Source of the DNA: Actinotalea lenta
GTDB taxonomy: Bacteria > Actinomycetota > Actinomycetes > Actinomycetales > Cellulomonadaceae
NCBI RefSeq assembly: GCF_030586465.1
Contig: NZ_JAUQYP010000001.1
Coordinates: 2,507,946-2,571,945 of the forward strand
Direction: 5' to 3'
DNA: 64,000 bases
The position numbers were made by a program, and so were the translations under genes. Shown here in pieces: positions 1-8,293 of the stretch. Position 1 is the first letter of the stretch. Every line of letters begins with the position of its first letter. The notes beneath the pieces were generated by a model. The model was given only the letters and a program-made list of their open reading frames with translations. It ran no database searches and had not been told where the DNA came from.

Positions 1-434
1 ACTCGAACATCCTGTCCGCGCGTGTCGCACGCGAGACGTACGGGGTGGACAACGTGGTCGCCCGGATCTACGACCCCCACCGGGCCGAGATCTACCAACG
101 ACTCGGCATCCCGACCGTGGCGACCGTCCGCTGGACCGCGGACCAGGTGCTGCGCCGGATGCTGCCGATGGGCGCGACCGACGAGTACCGCGACGCGTCC
201 GGCCAGATCGTCATGGCCCAGGTGGACCTGCACCCCGGGTGGACGGGGCGACCGGTCAGCCACCTGGAGGAGGCCACCGGGGCGCGGGTCGCCTACCTGA
301 CGCGGTACGGGGACGGCATCCTGCCCACCCCGAGCAGCGTCATCCAGGAGAACGACGTGGTGCACGTGCTCGCGCCCGCGACCGAGCTGACCAAGGTCGA
401 GCGCATCTGCACGCGAGTCCCGGAGGTCAACTGA
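1..434 (+). CDS. trkA: TrkA-family potassium uptake regulatory protein, 5'-truncated
   Basis: Cytoplasmic NAD(H)-binding regulator of a Trk/Ktr potassium channel. The reading frame is open from base 3, so the N-terminal part of the TrkA-N Rossmann domain lies outside the window. What remains is the end of TrkA-N (ARVARETYGVDNVVARIYDP) followed by a TrkA-C domain (VAYLTRYGDGILPTPSSVIQENDVVHVLAP), about 143 residues. Its stop overlaps the start of a second TrkA protein, the paired arrangement of M. tuberculosis ceoB/ceoC. The two probably form one hetero-oligomeric gating ring (inference). The ion-conducting subunit is not in the window. Confidence 0.9.
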   Translation, partial: SNILSARVARETYGVDNVVARIYDPHRAEIYQRLGIPTVATVRWTADQVLRRMLPMGATDEYRDASGQIVMAQVDLHPGWTGRPVSHLEEATGARVAYLTRYGDGILPTPSSVIQENDVVHVLAPATELTKVERICTRVPEVN

Positions 435-1108
435 TGCGGGTCGTCATCGCCGGCGCGGGCTCGGTCGGACGCTCGATCGCCAGCGAGCTGCTGGCCGCCG
501 AGCACGAGGTCACGCTGATCGACAAGAACCCCGCAGCGATGCGGGTGGCCTCGGTCGCCGACGCCGACTGGCTGCTCGCGGACGCGTGCGAGCTGTCCGC
601 CCTCGAGCAGGCGCGGGTCGACGAGTGCGAGGTGGTGGTCGCGGCGACGGGTGACGACAAGGTCAACCTCGTGGTGTCGTTGCTGTGCAAGACCGAGTTC
701 GGCGTGCCGCGCACGGTGGCCCGGGTCAACAACCCGCGCAACGAGTGGATGTTCGACGAGGCATGGGGCGTGGACGTGGCCGTCTCGACGCCGCGGATCA
801 TGACAGCCATGGTCGAGGAGGCGGTGGCCGTCGGCGACCTGGTGAAGATCTTCACCTTCCACCAGTCCGGGGCCGACATCCTCGAGCTCACGCTCGCGTC
901 CGACTCCCCGATGGTCGGGACCCTCATCGCCGACGTCGAGTGGCCGCCGGACACCGTGCTGGCGGCGCTCGTGCGCGACACGTCTCCGATCGCCCCCTCC
1001 CCGGAGGACACCCTCGAGGCCGGGGACGAGCTGATCATGGTTGCGGGTGCGGAGGCGGACCTGGACGCGCTGCACGCGCTCCTGGCGTCGCCACGAGCCG
1101 CCACGTGA
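434..1108 (+). CDS. trkA: TrkA-family potassium uptake regulatory protein
   Basis: Second TrkA subunit, 224 residues, complete. The N-terminal Rossmann motif is GAGSVGRS (residues 7-14), followed by the acidic ribose-binding LIDKNP segment. A TrkA-C domain occupies about residues 140-220. The ATG overlaps the preceding TGA, so the pair is translationally coupled. Family knowledge: TrkA proteins bind NAD(H) or ATP and gate a potassium channel at the inner membrane face. The 3' end overlaps the convergent DUF3159 gene by 74 bases, so the two mRNAs would be antisense to each other there. Confidence 0.9.
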   Translation: MRVVIAGAGSVGRSIASELLAAEHEVTLIDKNPAAMRVASVADADWLLADACELSALEQARVDECEVVVAATGDDKVNLVVSLLCKTEFGVPRTVARVNNPRNEWMFDEAWGVDVAVSTPRIMTAMVEEAVAVGDLVKIFTFHQSGADILELTLASDSPMVGTLIADVEWPPDTVLAALVRDTSPIAPSPEDTLEAGDELIMVAGAEADLDALHALLASPRAAT

Positions 1109-1745
1109 GCCACAGGGCCACGGCGAACAACGGCAGCCCCATCGCGAGCTTGGCGGTGCCGAGCGCCGCAACGGCGCCTTCGCCCGCGAGGTAGAGCGGC
1201 ACCTGCACGGCGAGCCGGAGGGCGAACACGGCCGCCATCACCCAGGTCGCCCACCTGAACCGGCGGCGCTCCGCGGCGCGCCCGGGGTCGGTGCGCCACG
1301 CCATGTCCTCACCGCGCAGCAGGGCGACGACGACACCGACGGCGGGCCACCGCGCCGCGATCGACCCCACCATCGCCACCAGGTACCCGAGGTTCGCCAG
1401 CAGGCCGCCGGCGAAGTAGTCCTGCGCCCGCCCCGTCCACCAGGCCCACGCGACACCGATGCCGACGCCCAGGACGCCGGACAAGGCCTGGGTGACGGGC
1501 GTGCGCTGCACCAGGCGGACGAGCACCGCGCCGACCGCCACCACGAGTGCGGTGGCCAGCGCCGGGGTCAGCGCACGGGTCACGACGTAAACGACGACGA
1601 ACACCAACCCGGGGGCGGTGGACTCCACCACGCCCCGCACTCCGCCCACGGCCTCGGCGAACGAGAACTCCTCGCCGACCACGGCCCGCAACCCACGGGC
1701 CGGCACGCCGACGCCGGGACGCTCGGCGGACTGGTCCTCACTCAC
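1035..1745 (-). CDS. DUF3159 family integral membrane protein
   Basis: A 236-residue polytopic membrane protein of unknown function. Five or six hydrophobic segments are visible, for example LVFVVVYVVTRALTPALATA and a conserved TGRAQDYFAGGLLAN loop characteristic of DUF3159 (Rv2693c-like). I chose GTG 1745 because the family begins a short way before the EEFSFAEAVGG segment; longer upstream reading is out of place inside the OB-fold gene. It is the last gene of the dut-DUF3710-OB fold-DUF3159 run and starts 8 bases inside the end of the OB-fold gene, implying coupling. Its 3' end overlaps the convergent trkA gene by 74 bases. Confidence 0.85.
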   Translation of the reverse strand: MSEDQSAERPGVGVPARGLRAVVGEEFSFAEAVGGVRGVVESTAPGLVFVVVYVVTRALTPALATALVVAVGAVLVRLVQRTPVTQALSGVLGVGIGVAWAWWTGRAQDYFAGGLLANLGYLVAMVGSIAARWPAVGVVVALLRGEDMAWRTDPGRAAERRRFRWATWVMAAVFALRLAVQVPLYLAGEGAVAALGTAKLAMGLPLFAVALWLTWRLVATPGARAARPGPPPHPQP

Positions 1746-2133
1746 CGGGCCTCGGCACGAGCTCGTACCGCGGGTTGTACACCGTGGCGTGACCGCTCTG
1801 GTAGCAGACCAGGCCCTCCAGTCGGAGCCGGCGCCCCGGCTCGATCCCGGCGACCTCACGCCGCCCGAGGAACACCACGCGGAGCGACCCGCTGCCGTCG
1901 TAGAGCTCGGCCTCCAGGGCAGGCACCTCTGTCGTGGGGCGCAGCCGGACGCTGCGCAGCACGCCCGAGACCTGCGCCCGCTTCCGGGGAGCCAGCTCGG
2001 CCACGGCCGTGCAGCCGCTCTTGCGGGTCTCCAGGCGTTCCTCGGCCGCCTCGATCTCGTTGCGGGACGCGATCATGCCCCGCAACGCGGAGCGCACGCC
2101 GTTGCGATGGGCGGTGGGGGTCCGCCTGCTCAT
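1738..2133 (-). CDS. OB-fold nucleic acid-binding domain protein
   Basis: A 131-residue protein with an OB fold over about residues 50-125 (RAQVSGVLRSVRLRP, ELYDGSGSLRVVFLGRR, GRRLRLEGLV), like Rv2694c. The N-terminal basic helix (MSRRTPTAHRNGVRSALRGM) is typical of this small actinobacterial family. Its substrate is not known; single-stranded nucleic acid is the usual OB-fold guess. The ATG shares one base with the TGA of the upstream DUF3710 gene, so it is translationally coupled within the dut operon. Confidence 0.85.
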   Translation of the reverse strand: MSRRTPTAHRNGVRSALRGMIASRNEIEAAEERLETRKSGCTAVAELAPRKRAQVSGVLRSVRLRPTTEVPALEAELYDGSGSLRVVFLGRREVAGIEPGRRLRLEGLVCYQSGHATVYNPRYELVPRPGE

Positions 2134-2858
2134 CAGTGCACCTCGGTGATCTCGGGACCGCGCTTGAACGGGTCGATCAGGCCTCTGGCGTCGGGCATCG
2201 ACGGTGCAGGGGCAGCGTCGGGCAGGGTCATCGTCAGCAGCTCCCGGGGTGCGCGCGCCTCCGGCCCGCGTACCACGACGATGTCCGCGAACAGCTCCTC
2301 CAGGACGCGGGCGGCCTCAGGATCCACCGCGGCGCGACCGGTGATGACGCCGCGCAGGAACCAGCGGGGACCGTCCGCGCCGATGAAGCGGGCTGGACGG
2401 TGCCCGGTCCGCCCCTCGGAGGTGCGCACCGGGAGGCGGGCGAGGAGCTCGCGGCCGAACGGCCCGGGCAGGTCGTCCACCGACCCACCCTGCTTCGTGA
2501 CGGACTCGCCGATCTCGGTGCGGATCTCCTCCCAGATCCCCGCGGTGCGCGGGGCAGCGAACGCCTGGACCTGGAGGCTCGAGCCCTCGATCGTCACAGC
2601 GGCTGCGGTGACCACCGAGCCGTTCCCACCGGTCTCCATGCGGAGCTGCATCCCGTCGACGCCTGGTAGCCAGATCGTCCCCAGGTCGATGCGCGAGCCG
2701 CGCTCGGGTCGGTCGGCGACGTCCCACGGGCCACCGGAGGCCACGACCTCCTCCGTCTGCTCGGCGTCCGTGGCGGCCTGGTCGACCGACGCCTCGTCGA
2801 CTCCCTGATCGTGCGGCGGCTGTCCCTCGGACGGCGCGCCACGCCGGAAGATGCCCAC
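2133..2858 (-). CDS. DUF3710 domain-containing protein
   Basis: A 241-residue soluble protein, GTG start. After an acidic, low-complexity N-terminal third (about residues 10-55) comes the DUF3710 region with GTIWLPGVDGMQLRME and RTAGIWEEIRTEI, followed by the conserved GREL, RFIGADGPRWFLRGVI and VVVRGPEARAPRELLTMTLP blocks. Orthologues (Rv2696c) lie immediately after dut in many actinobacteria, as here (38-base gap). Function unknown. The tight linkage with an OB-fold protein and dUTPase hints at nucleotide or DNA metabolism, but that is inference only. Confidence 0.9.
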   Translation of the reverse strand: MGIFRRGAPSEGQPPHDQGVDEASVDQAATDAEQTEEVVASGGPWDVADRPERGSRIDLGTIWLPGVDGMQLRMETGGNGSVVTAAAVTIEGSSLQVQAFAAPRTAGIWEEIRTEIGESVTKQGGSVDDLPGPFGRELLARLPVRTSEGRTGHRPARFIGADGPRWFLRGVITGRAAVDPEAARVLEELFADIVVVRGPEARAPRELLTMTLPDAAPAPSMPDARGLIDPFKRGPEITEVH

Positions 2859-2896
2859 GTCAGCCTCTCCTCCTCAGACTCCTGCGGGAACCGACC

Positions 2897-3391
2897 CTAG
2901 CCATCGGCTCTGGGGGGCGACGGGGGCGCCTCGGCCCACCCGCCGCTCGATCCGAACCCGCCTTCGCCACGCGCCGAGGCGGGGAGGGCCTCGACCGCCA
3001 CGAAACGCGCCCGGCTCACGGGCTGGACGACGAGCTGTGCGATCCGGTCCCCCGCGTGCAGCACCAGGGTCTCGCGCGGATCCGTGTTCAGGAGTGTGAC
3101 CTCTATCTCTCCACGGTAACCGGCATCCACCGTGCCGGGCGCGTTGACGACCGTCAGTCCGTGACGTCTGGCCAGTCCGGAGCGAGGATGGACGAAGCCT
3201 GCGAACCCTGCCGGCAGCGCGAGCCGCACACCTGTCGGTACGGTCGTGCGCTCGCCGGGCGCGAGGACCACGTCGACACGCGTCGACAGGTCCGCGCCGG
3301 CGTCGTCGGGATGCGCGTACGCCGGGAGTGGCACGTCGCCCGACGTGCGGTGCACCAGCACGGGCACGGCGTCGTCCTCGGCGGTCGTCAC
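2897..3391 (-). CDS. dut: dUTP diphosphatase (dUTPase)
   Basis: Hydrolyses dUTP to dUMP and pyrophosphate, keeping uracil out of DNA and supplying dUMP for thymidylate. 164 residues, trimeric dUTPase type. All five motifs are visible in order: DAGADLST (I), PRSGLA (II), GTVDAGYRGEI with the catalytic Asp (III), RIAQLVVQP (IV) and the Gly-rich GEGGFGSSGG (V). The GTG at 3391 is preceded by TACAGT (3405-3400) with 8 bases between, which fits a leaderless promoter and argues against the longer open frame upstream. It heads the operon dut-DUF3710-OB fold-DUF3159. Confidence 0.97.
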   Translation of the reverse strand: MTTAEDDAVPVLVHRTSGDVPLPAYAHPDDAGADLSTRVDVVLAPGERTTVPTGVRLALPAGFAGFVHPRSGLARRHGLTVVNAPGTVDAGYRGEIEVTLLNTDPRETLVLHAGDRIAQLVVQPVSRARFVAVEALPASARGEGGFGSSGGWAEAPPSPPRADG

Positions 3392-3455
3392 GAGCGTCGA
3401 CTGTAGCGGGCGTACGTCGCTGCGTGGACCACCGCCCGGCTGAGAGGATGGCCCC

Positions 3456-3932
3456 GTGAGCAGCCACCCCTCAGTCCGACACCGCGAACGCCTGTGGCCG
3501 GGTCCGTTCGGCTGGGCCATGGTCGTGGTCGCGACAGCCGTAGCCGCCGTCACGCTGTCGCCGCTGAGCCGCACCGCCATGGTGGTGGCCGCGGTGATCA
3601 CGCTCGCCGTGCTGATCCTCGGGATCCTGCTGACCACCCCGACCGTGGCCGTCCGGGGCGGCGAGCTCGTGGCCGGAGCGGCGCACATCCCCGTGCACCT
3701 CCTCGGACGCGCACGGGTCATCGACCGCGCGGCACTGCACGTGGCCCTCGGGCCAGGGTCGGACGCGCGTGACTTCGCGCTCGTGCGCTCGTGGCTCCCT
3801 GGCGCCGTCGTCGTGCCGGTCCTGGACCCGGCAGACCCCACGCCGCAGTGGCTGGTCTCCTCACGCCACGCGGCGGCACTCGCCGCGGCGATCACGGAGG
3901 CTCAGGCGGCGCACTCCGAGCAGATCGGCTGA
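3456..3932 (+). CDS. DUF3093 family membrane protein
   Basis: A 158-residue protein with a two-helix hairpin anchor (about residues 19-35 and 40-60) followed by a soluble domain that ends LVSSRHAAALAAAI, the standard DUF3093 layout (Rv2698-like). Function unknown. The GTG start has GAGGAT at 3444-3449 and 6 intervening bases, so the transcript is likely leaderless. It is divergent from dut, and its 3' end overlaps the convergent DUF4193 gene by 31 bases. Confidence 0.88.
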   Translation: MSSHPSVRHRERLWPGPFGWAMVVVATAVAAVTLSPLSRTAMVVAAVITLAVLILGILLTTPTVAVRGGELVAGAAHIPVHLLGRARVIDRAALHVALGPGSDARDFALVRSWLPGAVVVPVLDPADPTPQWLVSSRHAAALAAAITEAQAAHSEQIG

Positions 3933-4201
3933 CCGTTCCGCTCGCCGGCGAGCTGGCTTCGGTGGTGCACCAGGAAGCAGCTTGCACACGTGAACTCGTC
4001 GGCCTGGCGCGGGAGCACGCGGACCGAGAGCTCCTCGCCGGACAGGTCGGCACCGGGCAGCTCGAAACCCTCAGCAGCCTCCGCCTCGTCCTCGTCGACG
4101 ACACCCGAGTTCTTGTCGGCGCGCCGCGCCTGGAGCTCCTGGAGCGAGTCCTCGGAGAGGTCTTCCTCGGTCTTGCGAGGGGCGTCGTAGTCGGTTGCCA
4201 T
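3902..4201 (-). CDS. DUF4193 family zinc-ribbon-like protein
   Basis: A 99-residue acidic protein. The N-terminus is MATDYDAPRK, the middle is Asp/Glu-rich, and the C-terminal segment carries two CxxC pairs (TCASCF near residue 75 and ICSEC at the end), a probable zinc ribbon. This is the Rv2699c / DUF4193 family, conserved in actinobacteria next to dut and close to sigA. No molecular function is known to me. Monocistronic, with a 148-base upstream gap to the inositol monophosphatase gene in which I see no further gene. Confidence 0.9.
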   Translation of the reverse strand: MATDYDAPRKTEEDLSEDSLQELQARRADKNSGVVDEDEAEAAEGFELPGADLSGEELSVRVLPRQADEFTCASCFLVHHRSQLAGERNGQPICSECAA

Positions 4202-4349
4202 CAGGCGTGTTCACACTCCGTGTCGTCGGTGCCATCCCCGGCATCGCGCGGGGTGGTACGTCGTCAATGCACGACGGCCCTCGTTTGTTCCCAGGGCGGG
4301 CGGCGAGGGGATTGTGCACCATCCCGCTGCGGAATGCACGCGGCTGCGG

Positions 4350-5171
4350 TCACGGTTCGGTGTCGGCGTCCGCTCCGAGCTCCTCGAGGGCCTCGCAGAG
4401 CTCGGCCACCAGCGTCGGCGGCCCCGCCACGGTCATCGCCTCCCCGGCCGGGTTCCCGCGCAGCCCCGTGACCACGCCCCCGACCTCGGTCACCAGCAGG
4501 GCGCCCGCCGCCATGTCCCACGGGTTCAGGCCGCGCTCGAAGTGCCCGTCCAACGCGCCCGCCGCCAGCAGGCACAGGTCGACGGACGCCGCGCCGATCC
4601 GGCGGATGTCCCGCACGCGCGGCAGGAGCGCGGACACCACCCTGCCCTGGGTGCGGCGACGGTCGGCGCGGTACCCGAACCCGGTCCCCAGCAGCGCCCC
4701 GTCGAGGCCACGGTCGGCCATCGCCGGCAACCGCCGCCCGTCCTGCCACGCCCCGGCGCCGGACCCGGCCGTCCACGTGGTCGCATCGGGCACGTTGTGC
4801 ACGCAGCCGGCCAGCTGGGTCCACGAGCCCGGGTCGGGCCGGCCCTGCACGACCGCGATGCTCACGCCGTAGACCGGGAGCCCGTACAGGAAGTTCACGG
4901 TGCCGTCGATCGGATCGACCACCCAGGTCAGTCCGCTCGGACCCGCCTGCAGACCGTCCTCCTCCCCGAGCACCCCGTCGTCCGGTCGCAGCTCGCGCAG
5001 GCGGTCCCGGATCAGCGTCTCCACGGCGAGGTCCATGGCGGTCACCACGTCGGTGGCGCTCGACTTGGTCCCCGCCACGTCCACTCGTTCCGGACCCCGC
5101 CGGATCAGGTCGCCCGCCTCGCGGGCGAGAGCTTCGGCAGTACGCATCAGGTCAGGCACACGGGAGTCCAT
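4350..5171 (-). CDS. suhB: Inositol monophosphatase family protein
   Basis: Mg-dependent phosphatase acting on myo-inositol-1-phosphate or related sugar phosphates; 273 residues. Metal-site motifs: GEEDG near residue 70, WVVDPIDGTVNF (motif A) and NPWDMAAGALLV (motif B). It sits where suhB lies in M. tuberculosis (between the dut block and sigA). The ATG at 5171 is preceded by CAGGAT (5183-5178) at 6 bases, consistent with a leaderless transcript and with a start much shorter than the open frame. Substrate among the IMPase family (inositol-1-P, fructose-1,6-bisphosphate, histidinol-P) cannot be fixed from sequence alone. Confidence 0.9.
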   Translation of the reverse strand: MDSRVPDLMRTAEALAREAGDLIRRGPERVDVAGTKSSATDVVTAMDLAVETLIRDRLRELRPDDGVLGEEDGLQAGPSGLTWVVDPIDGTVNFLYGLPVYGVSIAVVQGRPDPGSWTQLAGCVHNVPDATTWTAGSGAGAWQDGRRLPAMADRGLDGALLGTGFGYRADRRRTQGRVVSALLPRVRDIRRIGAASVDLCLLAAGALDGHFERGLNPWDMAAGALLVTEVGGVVTGLRGNPAGEAMTVAGPPTLVAELCEALEELGADADTEP

Positions 5172-5283
5172 CCGACCATCCTGCCCGACGCGTCGGCGTC
5201 GCGCGGCGGCGGCGCACCGGGGCGCCTGCGTGGCAGCGCGCGCATCAGGTGGCAGTCTCGTACCTGGCCGCGAGGAGGTGCCG

Positions 5284-6441
5284 ATGAGCGAGCTGCGACT
5301 GGTGGGCCTGGACGAGGACGGCGGGAGTGTCGTGCTGGAGGGTCCGAACGGGCAGCGCTTCACCCTGCCCATCGACGACGCACTGCGGGCCGCCGTCCGC
5401 CGGGACCGACCCCAGCTCGAGCAGCTGCGCGCCCAGGCGGCCAGCAGCATGCCTCCCCGGGAGATCCAGGCCCGGATCCGCGCGGGCGTCAGTGCGGACG
5501 ACGTCGCCGAGGCCGCCGGGGTGCCGGTGGAGATCGTGCGGCGCTACGAGGGGCCGGTGCTGGCCGAGCGCGACTGGGTGACGCGCCAGGCACGCGAGAG
5601 CCGCATCGGCCACGAGTCGGACGCGCCGGCCCTGGGTGACCTCGCCGAGGACCGGCTCGCGACCCGCGGGGTGGATCCGGCAACTGTGGGCTGGGACGCC
5701 TTCCGAGACGCCTCCGGCCCCTGGTCGGTCCTGCTGCGCTTCGTGGTCGGGGGCGAGGCGCGGACCGCACGGTGGTCCTTCGACCTGGGCGCCCGCACGC
5801 TGCGCGCGGTCGACGACGAGGCCCGCTGGCTCTCCGAGACCGAGCTTCCGGACGGCGTCGTGCCGCGCAGGCACCTGTCCGCGGTGCGGCACCGCGAGCC
5901 ACCGGCCGGTCCGGACACCGACGTGAGCATGGCGCTGCGACCGGTGCTGGCCGCTGTGGATCGCGAACCGGAGGAGCCGGAGGACCCCGAGGAGGAGAAC
6001 GCGCTGGACAGCACCGAGGCTCTCCTGGCGGACCTGCGGGGCAGGCGGGGCGTGCGGCAACCCTTCGACCCGGACGCGGAGGACGATGGCGACGACTTCG
6101 AAGGCTTCGGTCCGCAGCACGCCTTCGACTTCGAGCACCCGGGGCTGACGATGCCCCCGGCCGCCCACCCCGCGGACTCGCGTCCGCAGGAGGCCGTCGA
6201 CGCGACCGTCCTGGAGATCCCGCGGCGCGGCGACCACGTGCCCGAGCCGGCCGACCGGGCGGAGCCCGACGAGCCGACGGCCGCGTCCGACGGTCCGACC
6301 GCCTCCGCGCCGTCACCGTCCCGTTCGCCGGAGGACACCGGCCGGCAGTCGGAGCCGACGCCCCGACGCCCTCGCGGGCGTAAGGGCCGCGCCTCAGTGC
6401 CGAGCTGGGACGAGATCGTGTTCGGCGCCAAACCGGAGTAG
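5284..6441 (+). CDS. sepH: Septation protein SepH (DUF3071)
   Basis: Actinobacterial cell-division protein that, in Streptomyces and Mycobacterium, binds FtsZ and promotes Z-ring assembly. 385 residues. The conserved N-terminal half contains MSELRLVGLDEDGGSVVLE, a helix-turn-helix-like segment (PREIQARIRAGVSADDVAEA, about residues 58-78) and the RARESR/LGDLAEDRL region. The C-terminal half is a long acidic, Pro-rich disordered tail ending in a basic patch (RRPRGRKGRAS) and SWDEIVFG. A good Shine-Dalgarno (gaggaggt) sits before ATG 5284. Divergent from suhB; 11 bases separate it from convergent tdk. Confidence 0.93.
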   Translation: MSELRLVGLDEDGGSVVLEGPNGQRFTLPIDDALRAAVRRDRPQLEQLRAQAASSMPPREIQARIRAGVSADDVAEAAGVPVEIVRRYEGPVLAERDWVTRQARESRIGHESDAPALGDLAEDRLATRGVDPATVGWDAFRDASGPWSVLLRFVVGGEARTARWSFDLGARTLRAVDDEARWLSETELPDGVVPRRHLSAVRHREPPAGPDTDVSMALRPVLAAVDREPEEPEDPEEENALDSTEALLADLRGRRGVRQPFDPDAEDDGDDFEGFGPQHAFDFEHPGLTMPPAAHPADSRPQEAVDATVLEIPRRGDHVPEPADRAEPDEPTAASDGPTASAPSPSRSPEDTGRQSEPTPRRPRGRKGRASVPSWDEIVFGAKPE

Positions 6442-6452
6442 GCCGGCCCCGG

Positions 6453-7100
6453 TCAGGACACCTCGAACGGGAGCGTGTCCGGTTGCTGCGTCGTCGCGCG
6501 CGCCGCGGCGTGGGTCATGCGCCGCATGTGGTGACGGCGGCACAGCACCTCGTAGCCCACCTCCGCCGCGGCGCCCGTGTCGCCCACCACCACCTGGTCC
6601 CCCTCGACGACCATCGTCCCGCCGACGGTCCTGGCGTTGTGCGTCGCCCGTGCCCCGCACCAGCACAGCGCGGGCACCTGGAGCACCTCGACGCGGTCCG
6701 CGAGCTCGACCAGCCGAGCCGAGCCGGGGAAGAGCCGGGTGCGGAAGTCCGCGGTGATCCCGAACGCGTAGACGTCGATCCCCATCTCGTCGACCAGCTG
6801 GGCGAGCTGCTCGACCTGCTCGGGGCGGTAGAACTGCGCCTCGTCACACACCAGGTAGTCGATCCGTTCGCCGCGGAGCCGGCGACGCACCACGTCGTCC
6901 CAGAAGTCGGTGCCGTCGTCGACCTCCTCGGCGTGTCGCTGCAGGCCGAGCCGCGAGGACAGCACCTCGGCACCGGCACGGTCCTGCCGGGTGTACAGGA
7001 CGCCGCCCCGCCCCGCCGCGGCGTGGTTGTGGTCCAGCTGCAGGGCGAGCGTGGACTTGCCGCAGTCCATCGTGCCGCTGAAGAACACCAGCTCCGCCAC
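6453..7100 (-). CDS. tdk: Thymidine kinase (type II, TK1-like)
   Basis: Salvages thymidine to dTMP with ATP. 215 residues: Walker A GTMDCGKST (residues 9-17), Walker B-like CDEAQFY, lasso and zinc-site cysteines (CWCGARATHNAR and CRRHH near the C-terminus), and FGITADFR in the nucleotide-binding fold. GTG start with a strong ccaggaggt ribosome binding site. With dut it covers two routes to dTMP in this window. Likely the distal gene of, or independent from, the phosphatase gene 29 bases upstream. Confidence 0.96.
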   Translation of the reverse strand: MAELVFFSGTMDCGKSTLALQLDHNHAAAGRGGVLYTRQDRAGAEVLSSRLGLQRHAEEVDDGTDFWDDVVRRRLRGERIDYLVCDEAQFYRPEQVEQLAQLVDEMGIDVYAFGITADFRTRLFPGSARLVELADRVEVLQVPALCWCGARATHNARTVGGTMVVEGDQVVVGDTGAAAEVGYEVLCRRHHMRRMTHAAARATTQQPDTLPFEVS

Positions 7101-7129
7101 GGTGACCTCCTGGGGTGGTTCTCTCGGTG

Positions 7130-8293
7130 TCAGGCGACGAGCAGCGGCACGCGCATCTCGTCCGGCGTGAGCGACCCGTGCATCCCCCGCAGCGTCAGGG
7201 AGTGGGGGGTCTGGGTCCGTGAGTCGGCGACCCCGGCGCGGCCGAGCGCGGCGACCACGAGGTCGCCCAGCATCGGCTCCACGTGCGCGGCGACGTCGCC
7301 GTACCAGCCGAGGTCGATCGCCTCGGCGCGGGTCACCACCAGCGCCCTGTCCCCCAGGACCTCGCGCCAGCGGGTCGCCACACCGGCGGGGTCGGCGCCG
7401 CTGGCGACGTGCACCGCGGCCGCACGCGGCTCACCCGCCACGAGCTCGACGTCACGGGCCAGCTCCGGGACGGAGCCCACGTCCACGAGGTCTGCGGGAT
7501 CGATCTCCACCTGGCCGTGGTCGGCGGTCACCAGGAGCACCGTGCCCGCGGGCATCCCACGGGCGAGCCGCCCCAGCCCGCGGTCCAGCTCGCTCAGCGC
7601 ATCGCCCCACTGCGCCGAACGCCAGCCGTGCTGGTGCCCTGCCTTGTCCACGTCGCCGCAGTAGAGGTACACGAGCCCCGGTTCGCGCAGCGCGCGCAGT
7701 GCGCCGTCCACCCGGTCCTCCCAGGCCACGGCCGAGATGTAGCGGCCGCCCCCCAACGCCGCCCGCGTGAGCCCCGAGCCGCGGAACTCCGGCGGTCCGA
7801 CCGACGTCACCGCAACGTCCTGCTCGGCGACCAGCCGGGTGAGGTTGGGCTCGCGCTGCCAGGCCTCCGGTTCGTCGGCCCCGTCCCACGACACCAGGTT
7901 CGCCAGCCGCCCGGTGCGCGGGTTGCGGACCGTGTAGCCGACCAGACCGGTGCGACCAGCCGCGCGGCCCGTCCCGAGCAGGCCCATCGAGGCGGCGGTC
8001 GTCGACGGGTAGCCGCAGACGAGCTCCCGGGCTTCCGGCAGCCGCCCGCGCAGGAAGGCTGCGTGGCCGGCACGCTCGCGCAGCTGGAGCAGGCCGAGGC
8101 CGTCCACCAGGACCACGCACACCCGGTCCGCCTGCGGGAGGTCGAACCGGCTCCGGGCCCGCGCCGCCGACCCTGCCCATCCGCCGGGCAGGTCGAGGCC
8201 GAGCACGCCCGCCGCCGCCGGGAGCACCTCCCCCAGGCTGCAGCCACCGGGGTCCGGGCCGACCAGCCCCCGTTCCGCCAGGTCCAGCGTCAC
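7130..8293 (-). CDS. Alkaline phosphatase superfamily protein (nucleotide pyrophosphatase/phosphodiesterase-like)
   Basis: 387 residues with the metal-ligand pattern of the alkaline phosphatase/NPP superfamily: VVLVDGLGLLQL (first Asp), YPSTTAASMGLLGTG (Thr nucleophile), YCGDVDKAGHQHG (Asp and His), TADHGQVE (Asp-His) and MHGSLTPDEMRVPLL (final His). No signal peptide, so probably cytoplasmic. Substrate unknown; such proteins hydrolyse phosphodiesters or pyrophosphates. The GTG overlaps the TGA of the upstream DUF5998 gene (GTGA), so the pair is translationally coupled. The same pairing is common in Micrococcales, from memory. Confidence 0.87.
   Translation of the reverse strand: MTLDLAERGLVGPDPGGCSLGEVLPAAAGVLGLDLPGGWAGSAARARSRFDLPQADRVCVVLVDGLGLLQLRERAGHAAFLRGRLPEARELVCGYPSTTAASMGLLGTGRAAGRTGLVGYTVRNPRTGRLANLVSWDGADEPEAWQREPNLTRLVAEQDVAVTSVGPPEFRGSGLTRAALGGGRYISAVAWEDRVDGALRALREPGLVYLYCGDVDKAGHQHGWRSAQWGDALSELDRGLGRLARGMPAGTVLLVTADHGQVEIDPADLVDVGSVPELARDVELVAGEPRAAAVHVASGADPAGVATRWREVLGDRALVVTRAEAIDLGWYGDVAAHVEPMLGDLVVAALGRAGVADSRTQTPHSLTLRGMHGSLTPDEMRVPLLVA

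Noticed and set aside
4202-4349. Small gene between DUF4193 and suhB (a cei-like gene lies here in mycobacteria)
   Set aside because: No frame with a start, ribosome binding site and signal-peptide-like sequence; reads as non-coding.
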